64,000 nt of DNA, taken from Sphingomonas edaphi. Lineage in GTDB: Bacteria > Pseudomonadota > Alphaproteobacteria > Sphingomonadales > Sphingomonadaceae. The notes under the pieces were generated by a model. It made no database searches. It was not told where the DNA came from and saw only the letters and a program-made list of their open reading frames with translations. The position numbers and the translations under genes are program-made. This document shows, one piece after another, positions 36,811 through 46,556 of the stretch (its first letter is position 1; each line of letters starts with the position of its first letter). The stretch lies in assembly GCF_003583725.1 (NCBI RefSeq), contig NZ_QXTF01000001.1, forward strand, positions 62,001 through 126,000. Direction: 5' to 3'.

Positions 36811-37341
36811 GTGGCGAGCGTCACCGCGCCCGCCCGGCTCCTCGACGATAGTTTTCTAAGATTCCTCCCAGCTCCGGTGCGCGAACCGCGCCGGGCCTGG
36901 TTGGCGATCCTGACCGGCTGGCTCCTCAGCCTGGCCGGCAGCATCGTGCTGGCTCTCATCATCAGCAGCGTCGCCCCGGACATGGCTAAGCCCGATTTTG
37001 CTGGGCTGAGCGGCATGTACGCCATTTTCCTGCTGGTCGTGTTTTCGCCACTCCTCGAAACACTAATCATGGGCGGCATCCTGGTGCTGCTGCAACGCTT
37101 CCTGAAGCCGGCAGCTGCCGTCATAACTAGCGCGCTCCTTTGGGGCGTTGCGCATTCGCTAGGCGCGCTGAGCTGGGGCTTCGCCATTTGGTGGCCCTTC
37201 CTCATTTTCTCGACGCTATTTGTCGTCTGGCGCCAACGCGGGTTCTGGATTGCGGTCGGAGTCGTGACCGCCACGCACGCGCTACAGAACCTTGGACCGG
37301 CGTTGATGCTAGCAGGATACGTCAGTCCGGCGTTGCGCTAG
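36811..37341 (+). CDS. CPBP-like intramembrane protein with incomplete protease motif
   Basis: A 176-aa membrane protein, GTG start 3 bases after clpX. Four or five spans carry a pattern like the CPBP/Abi metalloprotease fold: LLETLIMGG (motif 1, normally EE-x3-R; here the second Glu and the Arg are missing), WGVAHS (motif 2, F/W-x3-H) and HALQN (motif 3, H-x3-N). Catalytic loss or an altered site is likely. It sits between clpX and lon, so a link with membrane-protein quality control is possible but unproved. Confidence 0.65.
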   Translation: MASVTAPARLLDDSFLRFLPAPVREPRRAWLAILTGWLLSLAGSIVLALIISSVAPDMAKPDFAGLSGMYAIFLLVVFSPLLETLIMGGILVLLQRFLKPAAAVITSALLWGVAHSLGALSWGFAIWWPFLIFSTLFVVWRQRGFWIAVGVVTATHALQNLGPALMLAGYVSPALR

Positions 37342-37367
37342 GCGCCACCGCTGCCCATATAACGGGT

Positions 37368-39767
37368 ATGACAATTCGTACGCTTCCCGTTTTGCCCCTT
37401 CGCGACATCGTCGTTTTTCCGCATCGCATCGTCCCGCTGTTCGTCGGCCGGGAAAAATCCGTTGCCGCGCTCGAGGCCGCGATGGCCGAGGACAAGGAAC
37501 TCTTCCTGGTCGCACAGCTCGATCCGGGCGAGGATGATCCCGACCGCGATGCCGTCTATGACCTAGGCGTTATTGCCACGGCAATGCAGTTGCTAAAGCT
37601 CCCCGACGGAACGGTCCGCGTACTTGTGGAAGGCGCAAAGCGCGCGCGGCTGGTGAGCCTTCTCGAAGGCGACGGCTACCAGAAGGCCGAAGTCGAGCTA
37701 GTCGACGAGGAAGAGGCCGACGCGACCGAGGCGCAGGCGCTCATGCGGTCGGTAATCGACCAGTTCGAAAACTACGCCAAGCTCAACAAAAGGCTGCCGG
37801 CGGAAACTTCGATGCAGCTCGGAGAAATCGAAGAGCCGTCGATTCTGGCCGACGCGGTGGCGTCCAACTTGTCGATCAAAGTCAGCGACAAGCAGGCGTT
37901 GTTGGGAGAACTCAATCCCGCACGTCGGTTGGAGATGGTGTTTGCCTTCATGGAAGGCGAACTGGGTGTCCTGCAGGTCGAAAAGAAGATCCGCAGTCGC
38001 GTAAAGCGCCAGATGGAGAAGACGCAGCGCGAATATTATCTCAACGAGCAGCTTAAGGCGATCCAGCGCGAGCTGGGCGAGGGAGAAGAGGGCGGCGACG
38101 AGCTCAACGAGTTGGCCGCTAAGATTCGCAAGACACGCCTTAGCAAGGAAGCGCGCACCCGGGCGAACGCCGAGTTGAAGAAGCTTCGCGCCATGGCACC
38201 TATGAGTGCCGAAGCCACTGTTGCCCGCAATTACCTCGATGTCCTGCTCGGCCTCCCATGGGGGAAAAAGTCGCGCCTGAAGCGGGACATTGCCGAAGCG
38301 CAGGCGGTGCTGGACGAAGACCATTACGGTCTCGAGAAGGTCAAAGATCGGATCGTCGAATATCTGGCGGTGCAAGCCCGCACCAACCGGCTGAAGGGGC
38401 CGATCCTGTGCCTTGTCGGACCGCCGGGCGTCGGCAAGACCTCGCTTGGGCGCTCCATTGCCAAGGCGACGGGTCGCGAGTTTGTGCGCCAGTCACTGGG
38501 CGGCGTTCGGGATGAAGCGGAAATTCGGGGACATCGCCGAACCTACATCGGCTCGCTGCCTGGCAAGATCATCTCCAACCTGAAGAAGGCAGGAACGAGC
38601 AATCCGCTGTTCCTGCTCGACGAAATCGACAAGCTCGGACAGGATTTTCGAGGCGACCCAGCTTCGGCGCTGCTTGAAGTCCTCGACCCTGAACAAAACA
38701 GCAAGTTCCAGGACCATTACCTGGAGCTCGACTACGACCTGTCCGACGTCATGTTTGTCACGACGGCGAACTCCCTCGACATGCCGCAACCGCTGCTTGA
38801 TCGAATGGAGATCATCCGGCTTGAGGGGTATACGGAAGACGAGAAGGTCGAGATCGCTAAGCGCCATCTCATTCCGAAGCAGATTGAAGCGCACGGCCTG
38901 AAAGATGGTGAGTTGGAGTTTACCGACGACGGACTCCGCGCTGTCATTCGCCATTTTACGCGGGAGGCGGGTGTTCGCACGCTTGAGCGGGAACTGGCCA
39001 AGGTCGCGCGTAAATCGCTCCGCCAAATTCTTGAGAATAAAACTGAAAAAGTCTCTCTAACCGCTGAAAATGCCGGTGAATTCCTCGGCGTTCGTCGCTA
39101 TCGCTATGGCGTTGGCGAGGAAGAAGACCAGATTGGCGCGGTTACTGGGCTTGCTTGGACCGAGGTTGGCGGTGAACTGCTGACGATCGAAGCGGTGACG
39201 GTGCCCGGCAAGGGTCAAATCAAGACCACCGGCAAGCTTGGCGAAGTCATGACCGAATCCATCGCTACCGCGATGAGCTTCGTGAAGGCCCGCTCGCCCA
39301 GCTATGGCGTGAAGCCGTCAATCTTCGCCCGGAAGGACATTCACGTCCACTTGCCCGAAGGCGCAGTGCCTAAGGACGGACCGTCCGCCGGCATTGGCAT
39401 GGTCACGGCGATGATCTCGACGCTGACGGGTATTCCGGTTCGACGGGATGTCGCGATGACGGGTGAAGTTACTCTTCGTGGACGGGTTCTGCCGATTGGT
39501 GGACTGAAGGAAAAGCTCCTTGCTGCGCTGCGCGGCGGAATCGAGACGGTGCTAATCCCGGCCGATAACGAAAAGGACCTGGCCGAGATTCCGGCATCCG
39601 TGAAGGAAGCACTGGAAATCATTCCGGTTGCCCATGTCGACGAGGTTCTCGCGCGTGCTCTCGCGCAACCGATGTGCCCAATCGAATGGACCGATGCCGA
39701 TGAACAGGCCACTGATCCGATAGTTCATCCGCCAGTCGGGGGTGAGGGCGCGACAGTCCGCCACTAA
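37368..39767 (+). CDS. lon: ATP-dependent Lon protease
   Basis: Soluble homohexameric AAA+ Ser-Lys protease. 799 aa: LonN domain starting [19 protein letters not shown], Walker A GPPGVGKT (351-358), Walker [10 protein letters not shown], sensor region, and the C-terminal protease domain with Ser673 (PKDGPSAG) and Lys716 ([10 protein letters not shown]), spaced 43 as in E. coli. ATG 37368 begins the conserved N-terminus; the frame is open far upstream but in the CPBP gene. Confidence 0.98.
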   Translation: MTIRTLPVLPLRDIVVFPHRIVPLFVGREKSVAALEAAMAEDKELFLVAQLDPGEDDPDRDAVYDLGVIATAMQLLKLPDGTVRVLVEGAKRARLVSLLEGDGYQKAEVELVDEEEADATEAQALMRSVIDQFENYAKLNKRLPAETSMQLGEIEEPSILADAVASNLSIKVSDKQALLGELNPARRLEMVFAFMEGELGVLQVEKKIRSRVKRQMEKTQREYYLNEQLKAIQRELGEGEEGGDELNELAAKIRKTRLSKEARTRANAELKKLRAMAPMSAEATVARNYLDVLLGLPWGKKSRLKRDIAEAQAVLDEDHYGLEKVKDRIVEYLAVQARTNRLKGPILCLVGPPGVGKTSLGRSIAKATGREFVRQSLGGVRDEAEIRGHRRTYIGSLPGKIISNLKKAGTSNPLFLLDEIDKLGQDFRGDPASALLEVLDPEQNSKFQDHYLELDYDLSDVMFVTTANSLDMPQPLLDRMEIIRLEGYTEDEKVEIAKRHLIPKQIEAHGLKDGELEFTDDGLRAVIRHFTREAGVRTLERELAKVARKSLRQILENKTEKVSLTAENAGEFLGVRRYRYGVGEEEDQIGAVTGLAWTEVGGELLTIEAVTVPGKGQIKTTGKLGEVMTESIATAMSFVKARSPSYGVKPSIFARKDIHVHLPEGAVPKDGPSAGIGMVTAMISTLTGIPVRRDVAMTGEVTLRGRVLPIGGLKEKLLAALRGGIETVLIPADNEKDLAEIPASVKEALEIIPVAHVDEVLARALAQPMCPIEWTDADEQATDPIVHPPVGGEGATVRH

Positions 39768-39856
39768 CTGTTTTGACTTACGGGCGGGAACTTGCCTTAA
39801 ATGTTGACCTTCCATGACCGCGAGTCCCCGCGGCGCTCAATCGGGAGCTTTGGAGA

Positions 39857-40129
39857 ATGAATAAGCAGGAACTCATCGGCCATGTTGCCGATCGCGCCGG
39901 ACTTTCGCGAAACGACGCAAGCCGCGCGGTTGAGACCATGCTGGAGGTCATTACGTCGACCTTGAAGCGTGGTGACGAAGTTCGGCTGGTGGGTTTCGGA
40001 AATTTCTCCGTGACGCGCCGCAAAGCTTCCACGGGCCGCAATCCGCGCACCGGGGAACCGATGCAGATCAAGGCGACCTCGCAGCCCAAATTTCGTCCTG
40101 GCAAGGTGCTGAAGGACGCAGTTCAATAA
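39857..40129 (+). CDS. hupB: DNA-binding protein HU (beta type)
   Basis: A 90-aa histone-like dimer that bends DNA. MNKQELIGHVADRAGLSRNDASRAVETMLEV leads into the DNA-binding arm GFGNFSVTRRKASTGRNPRTGEPMQIKA (about 46-73) with the intercalating Pro, and the typical PKFRPGKVLKDAV end. It follows lon by 89 bases, the common lon-hupB order. Confidence 0.97.
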   Translation: MNKQELIGHVADRAGLSRNDASRAVETMLEVITSTLKRGDEVRLVGFGNFSVTRRKASTGRNPRTGEPMQIKATSQPKFRPGKVLKDAVQ

Positions 40130-40201
40130 GATTTGAAAGGTCCGGCAACAGGCTGGACAGGGTCGATGCGCTCGCCTAATGGCGCCCGACCGTTCAGGCA
40201 T

Positions 40202-40276
40202 GGGCGCGTAGCTCAGCGGTAGAGCACACCCTTCACACGGGTGGGGTCACAGGTTCAATCCCTGTCGCGCCCACCA
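40202..40276 (+). tRNA. tRNA-Val (anticodon CAC)
   Basis: Acceptor GGGCGCG (40202-40208) pairs with CGCGCCC (40266-40272), A73, encoded CCA. Anticodon stem CACCC/GGGTG around TTCACAC gives CAC. D-arm AGCTCAGCGGTAGAGC and T-arm AGGTTCAATCCCT are standard. Confidence 0.96.
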
Positions 40277-40325
40277 TGCCTGGAACGAGCAGGTCACTAC
40301 GGACCGCTCGTTCAAGGCACTTTCC

Positions 40326-41042
40326 TTATTGCAGGTACCCCGGCTGGAAGCTGGCCACCCGGCGAAGTTCACTCCAGTCTGTAAACTGGATTTCACGTCC
40401 ACGACGCTTAATGAGGCCTTGCCGTTCGAGGTCAGCAAACACCCGGTTCACGTTGACCGAAGTCTGTCCAGTGATGTCAGCAATCTGTTGCTGGGTGAAC
40501 GGGTTCACCATTGCGTCGTGACGAACGTCGATACCGCTCCGTTCTGCAGTCTCGCATAGCAGGTGGGCGACACGAGCGGTGGAATCGCGGCGACCGGTAT
40601 TGACCAGCCATTCATAGCCGATGGAATTGTGACGCTGAATCAGCTTCCAGAAGAAGCGAGCCAGTTCTGGATTCTCCTCGACCAGTTCGTTGAAGTCTTC
40701 CGCCCGGCCGACCATCACTTCGCTTTTAACGATCGCCTGGATGCCGTAGTCCGCCGCGCCTTCCCGCGGCAGGATTCCGTCACCCGGAAAGCGTAGGGCG
40801 ACGATCTGTCTCCGGCCGCTGCCATCAGTCTTGAATTTCGATAAAATGCCGGACCGGACGAACATCACTTCGTCTCGGGCCACTCCGGGCTCGCGAAACG
40901 GCCGTCGCGGTTCAACCTGTACAACTTTGTGAGGCATTTGCACCAGCATGTCCGCGTACTGCTCTTCCAGTCCAGCCTGGATGAGGCGGTCGCGCAGGCT
41001 CACGCCGGAATCGCCCGATGGGCGTGTCCGTCGAATCGTCAT
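40326..41042 (-). CDS. Crp/Fnr-family transcriptional regulator
   Basis: A cyclic-nucleotide-binding-fold regulator with a C-terminal winged helix. The N-terminal beta-roll shows EPRRPFREPGVARDEVMFVRSG; the HTH is FTQQQIADITGQTSVNVNRVFADLERQGLI, and the end FQPGYLQ is typical of the sphingomonad members. It lacks the N-terminal Cys cluster of Fnr and the clear cAMP-binding residues of Crp, so the ligand is unknown. ATG 41042 gives 238 aa but is only two bases from GGGGAG. GTG 41003 and the upstream TTG 41093 are alternatives, so the start is uncertain. Confidence 0.88.
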   Translation of the reverse strand: MTIRRTRPSGDSGVSLRDRLIQAGLEEQYADMLVQMPHKVVQVEPRRPFREPGVARDEVMFVRSGILSKFKTDGSGRRQIVALRFPGDGILPREGAADYGIQAIVKSEVMVGRAEDFNELVEENPELARFFWKLIQRHNSIGYEWLVNTGRRDSTARVAHLLCETAERSGIDVRHDAMVNPFTQQQIADITGQTSVNVNRVFADLERQGLIKRRGREIQFTDWSELRRVASFQPGYLQ

Positions 41043-41119
41043 TCCATTCTCCCCGTAACCGGAATGCGCCCCGCTCGCCGGTTCCGCAAGCAATTAATCC
41101 AGTCCACAAACCAAGGTTA

Positions 41120-41557
41120 TTAACCCTGATTCGCGTTAACGGAGAGTTGGCTACGTAATTGTTCGAATACTGCCGGTCGCAATTCTCGGCCGGACTTGAG
41201 ATCAGGCGGCCCAGGCCAGCCAGCGTCGACGAATTCTTCTCCGGCGAACGTACGCCGCGTTTCGTAGCGGGGGAAGACGTGGAAGTGAACATGCGGGTCG
41301 ACCATCATCAACATTAGATAGTTGATGCGCTCGTACGAAATCTCGCGAGTAAGCATGGCTTCGATGTCTGCGGTGATTGTCGACAACTCTGTGTGGGCCC
41401 CAGGAGGCAATTGGCCGAATGCAGTTGCGTCGCTCTTGGCGGCCAATACCAGCGAGCCCAATGTCACTTGTTGCGGGCGGAGTAGAACGACCCAATGCTC
41501 ATATTCCCTGACCAGCGTGTTCGGGTATCCGAATTTCGCCATCGTTTCATTCGACAT
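41120..41557 (-). CDS. HIT-family (histidine triad) protein
   Basis: A nucleotide-binding hydrolase or transferase. 145 aa with the triad HVHFHVF (about 91-97). The upstream part (REYEHWVVLLRPQQVTLGSLVLAAKSDATAFGQL) fits the DUF/HIT group that acts on dinucleoside polyphosphates or on AMP-lysine. ATG 41557 (MSNETMAKFGYP) is preceded by AAGGTG at 5 bases; the longer frame adds non-conserved residues. Substrate unknown. Confidence 0.85.
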   Translation of the reverse strand: MSNETMAKFGYPNTLVREYEHWVVLLRPQQVTLGSLVLAAKSDATAFGQLPPGAHTELSTITADIEAMLTREISYERINYLMLMMVDPHVHFHVFPRYETRRTFAGEEFVDAGWPGPPDLKSGRELRPAVFEQLRSQLSVNANQG

Positions 41558-41637
41558 GGGGCACCTTGTGTTCGGGTCGCTTGCCAAGCTGGACCGGCAA
41601 CCTTAAGGAGCCACCGCGCCCCATCAAGGCGTTTTGT

Positions 41638-41715
41638 GGCGATCGTAGCTCAGTTGGTTAGAGCATCGGTTTGTGGTACCGAGGGTCGCGGGTTCAAGTC
41701 CCGTCGGTCGCCCCA
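41638..41715 (+). tRNA. tRNA-His (anticodon GTG)
   Basis: Acceptor GCGATCG (41639-41645) pairs with CGGTCGC (41705-41711) with the extra G(-1) at 41638 facing C73, the tRNA-His identity mark. Anticodon stem TCGGT/ACCGA around TTGTGGT gives GTG. Encoded CCA at 41713-41715. Confidence 0.96.
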
Positions 41716-41749
41716 TTTTTCCTTAGCCAGACAGGCAGTTAGGCGATCC

Positions 41750-42799
41750 ATGAACACCCCTTGGGGCTACCCCGATTTCGACGCGCATGAAGCGCTGCAT
41801 TTCGTTACCGACGAAAAGAGCGGGCTGCGCGCCATCATCGCGATGCATTCGACCCATCTCGGGCCTGCCGCCGGCGGCACGCGCTTTTGGCATTACGCCG
41901 ATGACGCGGACGCTCTGACAGACGCGCTGCGACTGTCGCGGGGGATGAGCTACAAGAACGCTATGGCTGGACTGCCTTTGGGTGGCGGAAAGGCCGTCAT
42001 CCTCGCCGATAAAGACCGGACTAAGTCGCCAGAGATGCTGTCAGCCTTCGGCCGCGCGGTGCAATCACTGGGCGGCAAATATGTGACCGCCGAAGACGTC
42101 GGGATCTCGGTCGCCGACATTACGAAGATCTCCACCGAGACAAAATATATCGCCGGCTTGCCGGTCGAAGGGGGAGAGGTCGGCGGCGACCCAGGCCCGC
42201 ACACGTCGCTCGGCGTGTTTCTCGGCATCAAGGCGGCTGTGAAGCGCGCCTTGGGCAAGGACAGCCTCAACGGCCTGCACATTGCCATGCAGGGCGCCGG
42301 CAGCGTTGCTGGCGGCGTTGCGCGGTTGGCGGCCCAGGAGGGCGCGAGGCTCTCGATTGCCGACGTTGACGTCGGGCGGGTTGAGAAACTTGCCGCGGAA
42401 ACGGGCGGCACCATTGTTTCGCCGGCGGATGTCCTGTCATTGGAGGCCGACGTCGTCAGCCCGTGCGCGCTTGGCGCGATCCTCACAGAGGAATCGATCG
42501 CCGCGCTCCGCACTCCGATCGTTGCGGGCGGTGCGAACAACCAGCTTGCTGCGCCCGGCGACGGCGCCCGCCTTCACGCACGAGGAATTCTCTACGCCCC
42601 CGACTACGTCATCAATGCCGGCGGCATCATCAACGTGTCGACCGAGTATCTGAACGACGGAGGGCCGGAGCTGGTCCGTTCGCGCATCGAAGCGATTCCG
42701 GGTCGTCTCGAGCAGATTTGGACTGAAAGCGCGAGCAGCGGCCGCGATCCTGCTGCCGTCGCCGACGCCATGGCGCAAAAACTGATTGGCCGCGGCTGA
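41750..42799 (+). CDS. Leu/Val/Phe-type amino acid dehydrogenase
   Basis: NAD-dependent oxidative deaminase of the Glu/Leu/Phe/Val dehydrogenase superfamily. 349 aa: HSTHLGPAAGGTRFW (substrate pocket), catalytic Lys81 in LPLGGGKAVI, and the Rossmann start MQGAGSVAGGVARLA (about 182-196). The length and motifs fit leucine or valine dehydrogenase best. ATG 41750 begins right after tRNA-His. Probably catabolic for branched-chain amino acids, interesting beside the odd ilvC earlier in the window. Confidence 0.9.
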   Translation: MNTPWGYPDFDAHEALHFVTDEKSGLRAIIAMHSTHLGPAAGGTRFWHYADDADALTDALRLSRGMSYKNAMAGLPLGGGKAVILADKDRTKSPEMLSAFGRAVQSLGGKYVTAEDVGISVADITKISTETKYIAGLPVEGGEVGGDPGPHTSLGVFLGIKAAVKRALGKDSLNGLHIAMQGAGSVAGGVARLAAQEGARLSIADVDVGRVEKLAAETGGTIVSPADVLSLEADVVSPCALGAILTEESIAALRTPIVAGGANNQLAAPGDGARLHARGILYAPDYVINAGGIINVSTEYLNDGGPELVRSRIEAIPGRLEQIWTESASSGRDPAAVADAMAQKLIGRG

Positions 42800-42843
42800 T
42801 TGAAGCGCGGGCAGGGGTTCGCTAGGGCCATTGGCCATTCGCC

Positions 42844-43563
42844 ATGCACGGTTACGCCAACCCAGCCCGTTTCCTGAAGATTGCCCGGCCCGCTACTGGC
42901 TGGCTGCTGGGCATTGGCCTGGTGCTGTTGCTTGCCGGCGTGATCGGGGGCTTGGTTTTCACTCCCCCCGATTATCTGCAGGGCGAGACGGTCCGCATCC
43001 TTTACATTCACGTTCCGTCCGCCTGGCTCGGCATGGCGGGTTGGGCATCGATAGCCGCCGCGTCGATCAGCCAAATCGTCTGGCGCCATCCATTGGCAGC
43101 AGTGGCGGGGCGCGCACTGGCACCGGCCGGCGCGACCTTTGCCGCTCTATGCCTTGCCACCGGTTCCATTTGGGGTCGGCCGACTTGGGGAACCTGGTGG
43201 GAATGGGACGGCCGGCTAACGTCAATGCTGATCCTTTTTTTCCTCTATCTCGGATACATCGCTCTGGCCTCGGCGGAGCGTGAGCGAGGCGGCGAGGGGC
43301 GCATGGCCGCAATTTTCGGGTTGGTCGGAGCGATCAACCTGCCGATCATCCATTATTCGGTGCTGTGGTGGCGCACGCTTCACCAAGGGCAGTCAATCAG
43401 CGTCGCCGGAGGATCGACGATTGCGCCGGAAATCCTTTGGCCGTTGCCGCTGACCATGCTGGGTTTCACGGCGGTCTTTGCCGCGGTCTCGTTGATGTTG
43501 ATGCGGGCAGACCTTGCCCGCACAAAGCTCGAGGCTCGTCTTCGCCGGAGCGCAGCCGAATGA
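42844..43563 (+). CDS. ccmC: Heme exporter / cytochrome c maturation protein CcmC
   Basis: A 239-aa six-span membrane protein that loads heme on CcmE. It has the WWD motif WGRPTWGTWWEWDGRLT (about 100-116) and axial His residues in YIHVPSAW and IHYSVLWW. First gene of ccmCDEFGHI here. The ABC subunits ccmA and ccmB are not adjacent. Confidence 0.96.
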   Translation: MHGYANPARFLKIARPATGWLLGIGLVLLLAGVIGGLVFTPPDYLQGETVRILYIHVPSAWLGMAGWASIAAASISQIVWRHPLAAVAGRALAPAGATFAALCLATGSIWGRPTWGTWWEWDGRLTSMLILFFLYLGYIALASAERERGGEGRMAAIFGLVGAINLPIIHYSVLWWRTLHQGQSISVAGGSTIAPEILWPLPLTMLGFTAVFAAVSLMLMRADLARTKLEARLRRSAAE

Positions 43564-43691
43564 ACCAGTGGTCCTTCGTCATCGCGGCATATGCCGTCGT
43601 CGGGCTGGGCGTCGCCGGGTTGCTCGCCTTCGCCTTTGTCACGATGCGGCGAGCAGAACGCGCTGCAGATGCCGTAAGGCGCCGGCGATGA
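43560..43691 (+). CDS. ccmD: Heme exporter protein CcmD
   Basis: A 43-aa single-span protein (MNQWSFVIAAYAVVGLGVAG...RRAERAADAVRRRR) with the CcmD shape: one hydrophobic helix and a basic tail. The ATG at 43560 overlaps the ccmC stop (ATGA) and its stop overlaps ccmE. Role: stabilises the CcmABC-CcmE complex. Confidence 0.92.
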   Translation: MNQWSFVIAAYAVVGLGVAGLLAFAFVTMRRAERAADAVRRRR

Positions 43692-44113
43692 TGGTGCGGC
43701 CAAAGCATCAGCGCCTTGTGCTGGTCACTCTCGCAGTTGCGGCCGTGCTTGGCGCCGTCCTGCTCGCGATGTGGGGGCTGCAAGATCGCGCGGCATATTT
43801 CGTGACGCCGTCCGACATTGCTGCCGGAAAGGCAGAGCCTGACACCGCTATGCGGTTGGGGGGAATGGTCGTCGAAGGCTCGCTGGTCCGCGAGCGTGAC
43901 GGCGTTTCGATCCGGTTTGACGTCAGCGACGGCAAGGCTGTGACGCCGGTCGCATACCGGGGGATCACCCCCGACCTTTTTCGAGAGGGTAGTGGCGTGG
44001 TTGCCGAAGGCCGTTTGCAGCCAAGCGGGCTATTTGTCGCCGACCACATCCTGGCAAAGCATGACGAGCGTTATATGCCGCCGCAAATGGCCAACGAAGT
44101 CGCCGCTCGGTGA
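43688..44113 (+). CDS. ccmE: Heme chaperone CcmE
   Basis: A 141-aa periplasmic, N-terminally anchored OB-fold protein that carries heme to CcmF. Span at about 9-28; covalent heme site His125 in LAKHDERYMPP, with FVADH before it. Tandem ATGs at 43688 and 43691 overlap the ccmD stop; either could start the protein. Confidence 0.95.
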   Translation: MMVRPKHQRLVLVTLAVAAVLGAVLLAMWGLQDRAAYFVTPSDIAAGKAEPDTAMRLGGMVVEGSLVRERDGVSIRFDVSDGKAVTPVAYRGITPDLFREGSGVVAEGRLQPSGLFVADHILAKHDERYMPPQMANEVAAR

Positions 44114-46032
44114 TTGCGGAAGCCGGACTGGCCAGCCTTTGGCTTGCGGCGGCGCTCGCGGCTTTGCAACTGGGGCTCGCTGCCGGTCTAGGCGGAACGC
44201 CCGGCAGGCAATTGTCCAGCATTCGGGCCGTTGCGATCGGGCAGGGCATATTGACGGTGCTGGCATTCGCCAGCCTGGTTCTGCTCTTCCTGAGGAGTGA
44301 CATGAGCGTCCTTCTCGTGGCGGAGAACAGCCACAGCCAGAAACCGTGGCTCTATAAGTTCTCCGGCACTTGGGGAAATCATGAAGGATCCATGCTGCTG
44401 TGGGTCATGGTCCTGGCGCTCGCCGGAGCGATTCTGGCCTTATTCGAGCGTCGGCTCGACCGACGCACTCTCGGGGCGACCTTGGGCGCCCAGGCGATGC
44501 TCGCTCTTGGCTTCTTCGCCTTTCTGCTGTTCGCATCCAACCCGTTCGAGCGCCTTAGTCCTGCGCCGGTAGACGGACGTGGTCTTAATCCGCTGCTCCA
44601 GGATCCGGGCCTCGCTTTCCACCCGCCGACTCTCTACCTCGGCTATGTCGGCCTGTCGGTTGCGTTTAGTATCGCAGTTGGTGGCCTTGTCCGCCGCAAT
44701 GTGGGACCGGCGATCGCCCGCGCGATGCGCCCGTGGGTCTTGGCCGCCTGGGTCATGCTGACGCTTGGCATCACCGCTGGTAGCTACTGGGCTTATTATG
44801 AGCTGGGCTGGGGCGGCTGGTGGTTCTGGGACCCCGTGGAAAATGCCTCGCTGATGCCATGGCTCGCTGCAACTGCTCTATTGCATAGTGTGAATGTGCT
44901 GGCGGCGCGCGGCGGCCTTCGTGCCTGGACAATGATGCTGGCGCTCGTAGCCTTTTCGATGTCGATGGTCGGAACGTTTCTGGTACGCTCGGGAATCCTG
45001 ACATCAGTACACTCGTTCGCGGTCGACCCCACGAGAGGTAGCTTCATCCTTGCCCTGCTGACGATCTACATCGGCGGCGCGCTCACCTTGTTCGCATTCC
45101 GTATCGCGACAGTGAAGGAAGGCGCACCGTTTGAACCCGTGAGCCGCGAAGGCGGACTTGTCGCGAACAACCTGCTGCTTTCGGTAATCCTCGGCATTGT
45201 GTTCGTCGGCACCCTTTATCCGTTATTGGCGGAAGCGCTGTCAGGCGAAAAGCTGTCGGTTGGGCCGCCTTACTTCGATGCTGTCGCAAGTCCTTTAGCG
45301 CTCCTGCTTGCTGCGTTGATGGTGATCGCGCCCCAACTTCGGTGGCGGAGGGATGCGGCGCCGGTTCTGCCACGGATAGCGCCCGGGCTGGTTGTCGGCA
45401 GCGGCGTCCTTATGGCAACGATCGTGTTGGCGCCCGGCATCGGCCTGCTTCCGCGCCTTGGCCTGACACTGGGGGCCACACTGGTGCCCGCCAGCCTCCA
45501 GCCGCTCCTGAACCGTTCGCTTCGCCGGACCCCGCTTGCTGTGTGGGGAATGTGCCTCGCTCACCTTGGCGTTGCGGTCTCGATGATCGGAATGGCGTCA
45601 GATAGCGCATTCACTCGCGAACGACTCGCGGCCGCCCGTCCGGGCGACAAGATCGAAGTGGGTCCTTGGCTCGTGGAGTTTCGTGACATTACGCCCGTAG
45701 CGGGCCCCAATTGGACTGCACTGGAGGCAGAATTGAGGGCATCGCGGGGATCAGGCGTTGTGGTTCTCAATCCGCAAAGCCGATTCTTTGCCGAGCCACC
45801 AACAACGACGAACGAAGCGGCGATCGACACCAGTTGGAACGGGCAAATTTACGCAGTCCTTGGCGAACAGGATGGGGAAGGGCGCTGGCAGTTGCGGCTG
45901 TGGTGGAAACCCTTCGTGACGCTAATCTGGTTCGGGGGCTGCCTTATCGCGCTTGGTGGCGCGCTGGCGCTGATTGGCCGATTCTTCCGTGAGCGGAGAC
46001 CGCGTCGCCGGGGAGAGGACGCGTTCGCATGA
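44110..46032 (+). CDS. ccmF: Heme lyase CcmF
   Basis: A 640-aa multi-span membrane protein that ligates heme to apocytochrome c. The WWD motif GWGGWWFWDPVENASLMPW is at about 235-253, with GTWGNHEGSMLLWV and FLVRSGILTSVHSFA as further family marks. The GTG start overlaps the ccmE stop. Confidence 0.97.
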   Translation: MIAEAGLASLWLAAALAALQLGLAAGLGGTPGRQLSSIRAVAIGQGILTVLAFASLVLLFLRSDMSVLLVAENSHSQKPWLYKFSGTWGNHEGSMLLWVMVLALAGAILALFERRLDRRTLGATLGAQAMLALGFFAFLLFASNPFERLSPAPVDGRGLNPLLQDPGLAFHPPTLYLGYVGLSVAFSIAVGGLVRRNVGPAIARAMRPWVLAAWVMLTLGITAGSYWAYYELGWGGWWFWDPVENASLMPWLAATALLHSVNVLAARGGLRAWTMMLALVAFSMSMVGTFLVRSGILTSVHSFAVDPTRGSFILALLTIYIGGALTLFAFRIATVKEGAPFEPVSREGGLVANNLLLSVILGIVFVGTLYPLLAEALSGEKLSVGPPYFDAVASPLALLLAALMVIAPQLRWRRDAAPVLPRIAPGLVVGSGVLMATIVLAPGIGLLPRLGLTLGATLVPASLQPLLNRSLRRTPLAVWGMCLAHLGVAVSMIGMASDSAFTRERLAAARPGDKIEVGPWLVEFRDITPVAGPNWTALEAELRASRGSGVVVLNPQSRFFAEPPTTTNEAAIDTSWNGQIYAVLGEQDGEGRWQLRLWWKPFVTLIWFGGCLIALGGALALIGRFFRERRPRRRGEDAFA

Positions 46033-46556
46033 AGAGCGCCTCCCGTTTCATCCCGCTGCTAGTCCTACTTCTGTTTGTCGGAGCGGTAAGCTGGCGTTTG
46101 GCAGTGCCCAACGACGAAAAAATACCATCGCGTTTAACCGGGCAGCCGCTGCCGCCTTTCGAATTGCAGTCGGCAGTAGAAGGCGTGAAAGGGCTGTCTT
46201 CGCGCGACTTCGCCAGCGGAAAGCCGCGCTTGGTCAATGTCTTCGCAAGCTGGTGCGTGCCGTGCATTGCGGAGGCGCCCTTACTACTTGAACTACAGCG
46301 CCAGGGCGTGCCGATTGATGCCATCGCGGTGCGGGACAAGCCTGTAGACGTCGCGAACTTCCTCAAGCGCCATGGCAACCCGTTCGAACGAATTGGAAGC
46401 GATCCTGAAAGCCAGGTACAGCTGGCATTGGGATCGTCGGGCGTACCTGAAACATTCATCGTCGATGGCCGCGGCATCATCCGATACCAGCATATGGGCC
46501 CGATCGAGGCATCGGATCTCGCCGAGCTTCGTCAGCGCTGGGAGCAAGCTCGATGA
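46029..46556 (+). CDS. ccmG: Thiol:disulfide interchange protein CcmG (DsbE)
   Basis: A membrane-tethered thioredoxin-fold reductase for CcmH/apocytochrome. 175 aa: signal anchor about 7-22, active site WCVPC (Cys76, Cys79), and cis-Pro in SGVPETFIVD. Overlaps the ccmF stop by 4 bases. Confidence 0.95.
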   Translation: MKSASRFIPLLVLLLFVGAVSWRLAVPNDEKIPSRLTGQPLPPFELQSAVEGVKGLSSRDFASGKPRLVNVFASWCVPCIAEAPLLLELQRQGVPIDAIAVRDKPVDVANFLKRHGNPFERIGSDPESQVQLALGSSGVPETFIVDGRGIIRYQHMGPIEASDLAELRQRWEQAR

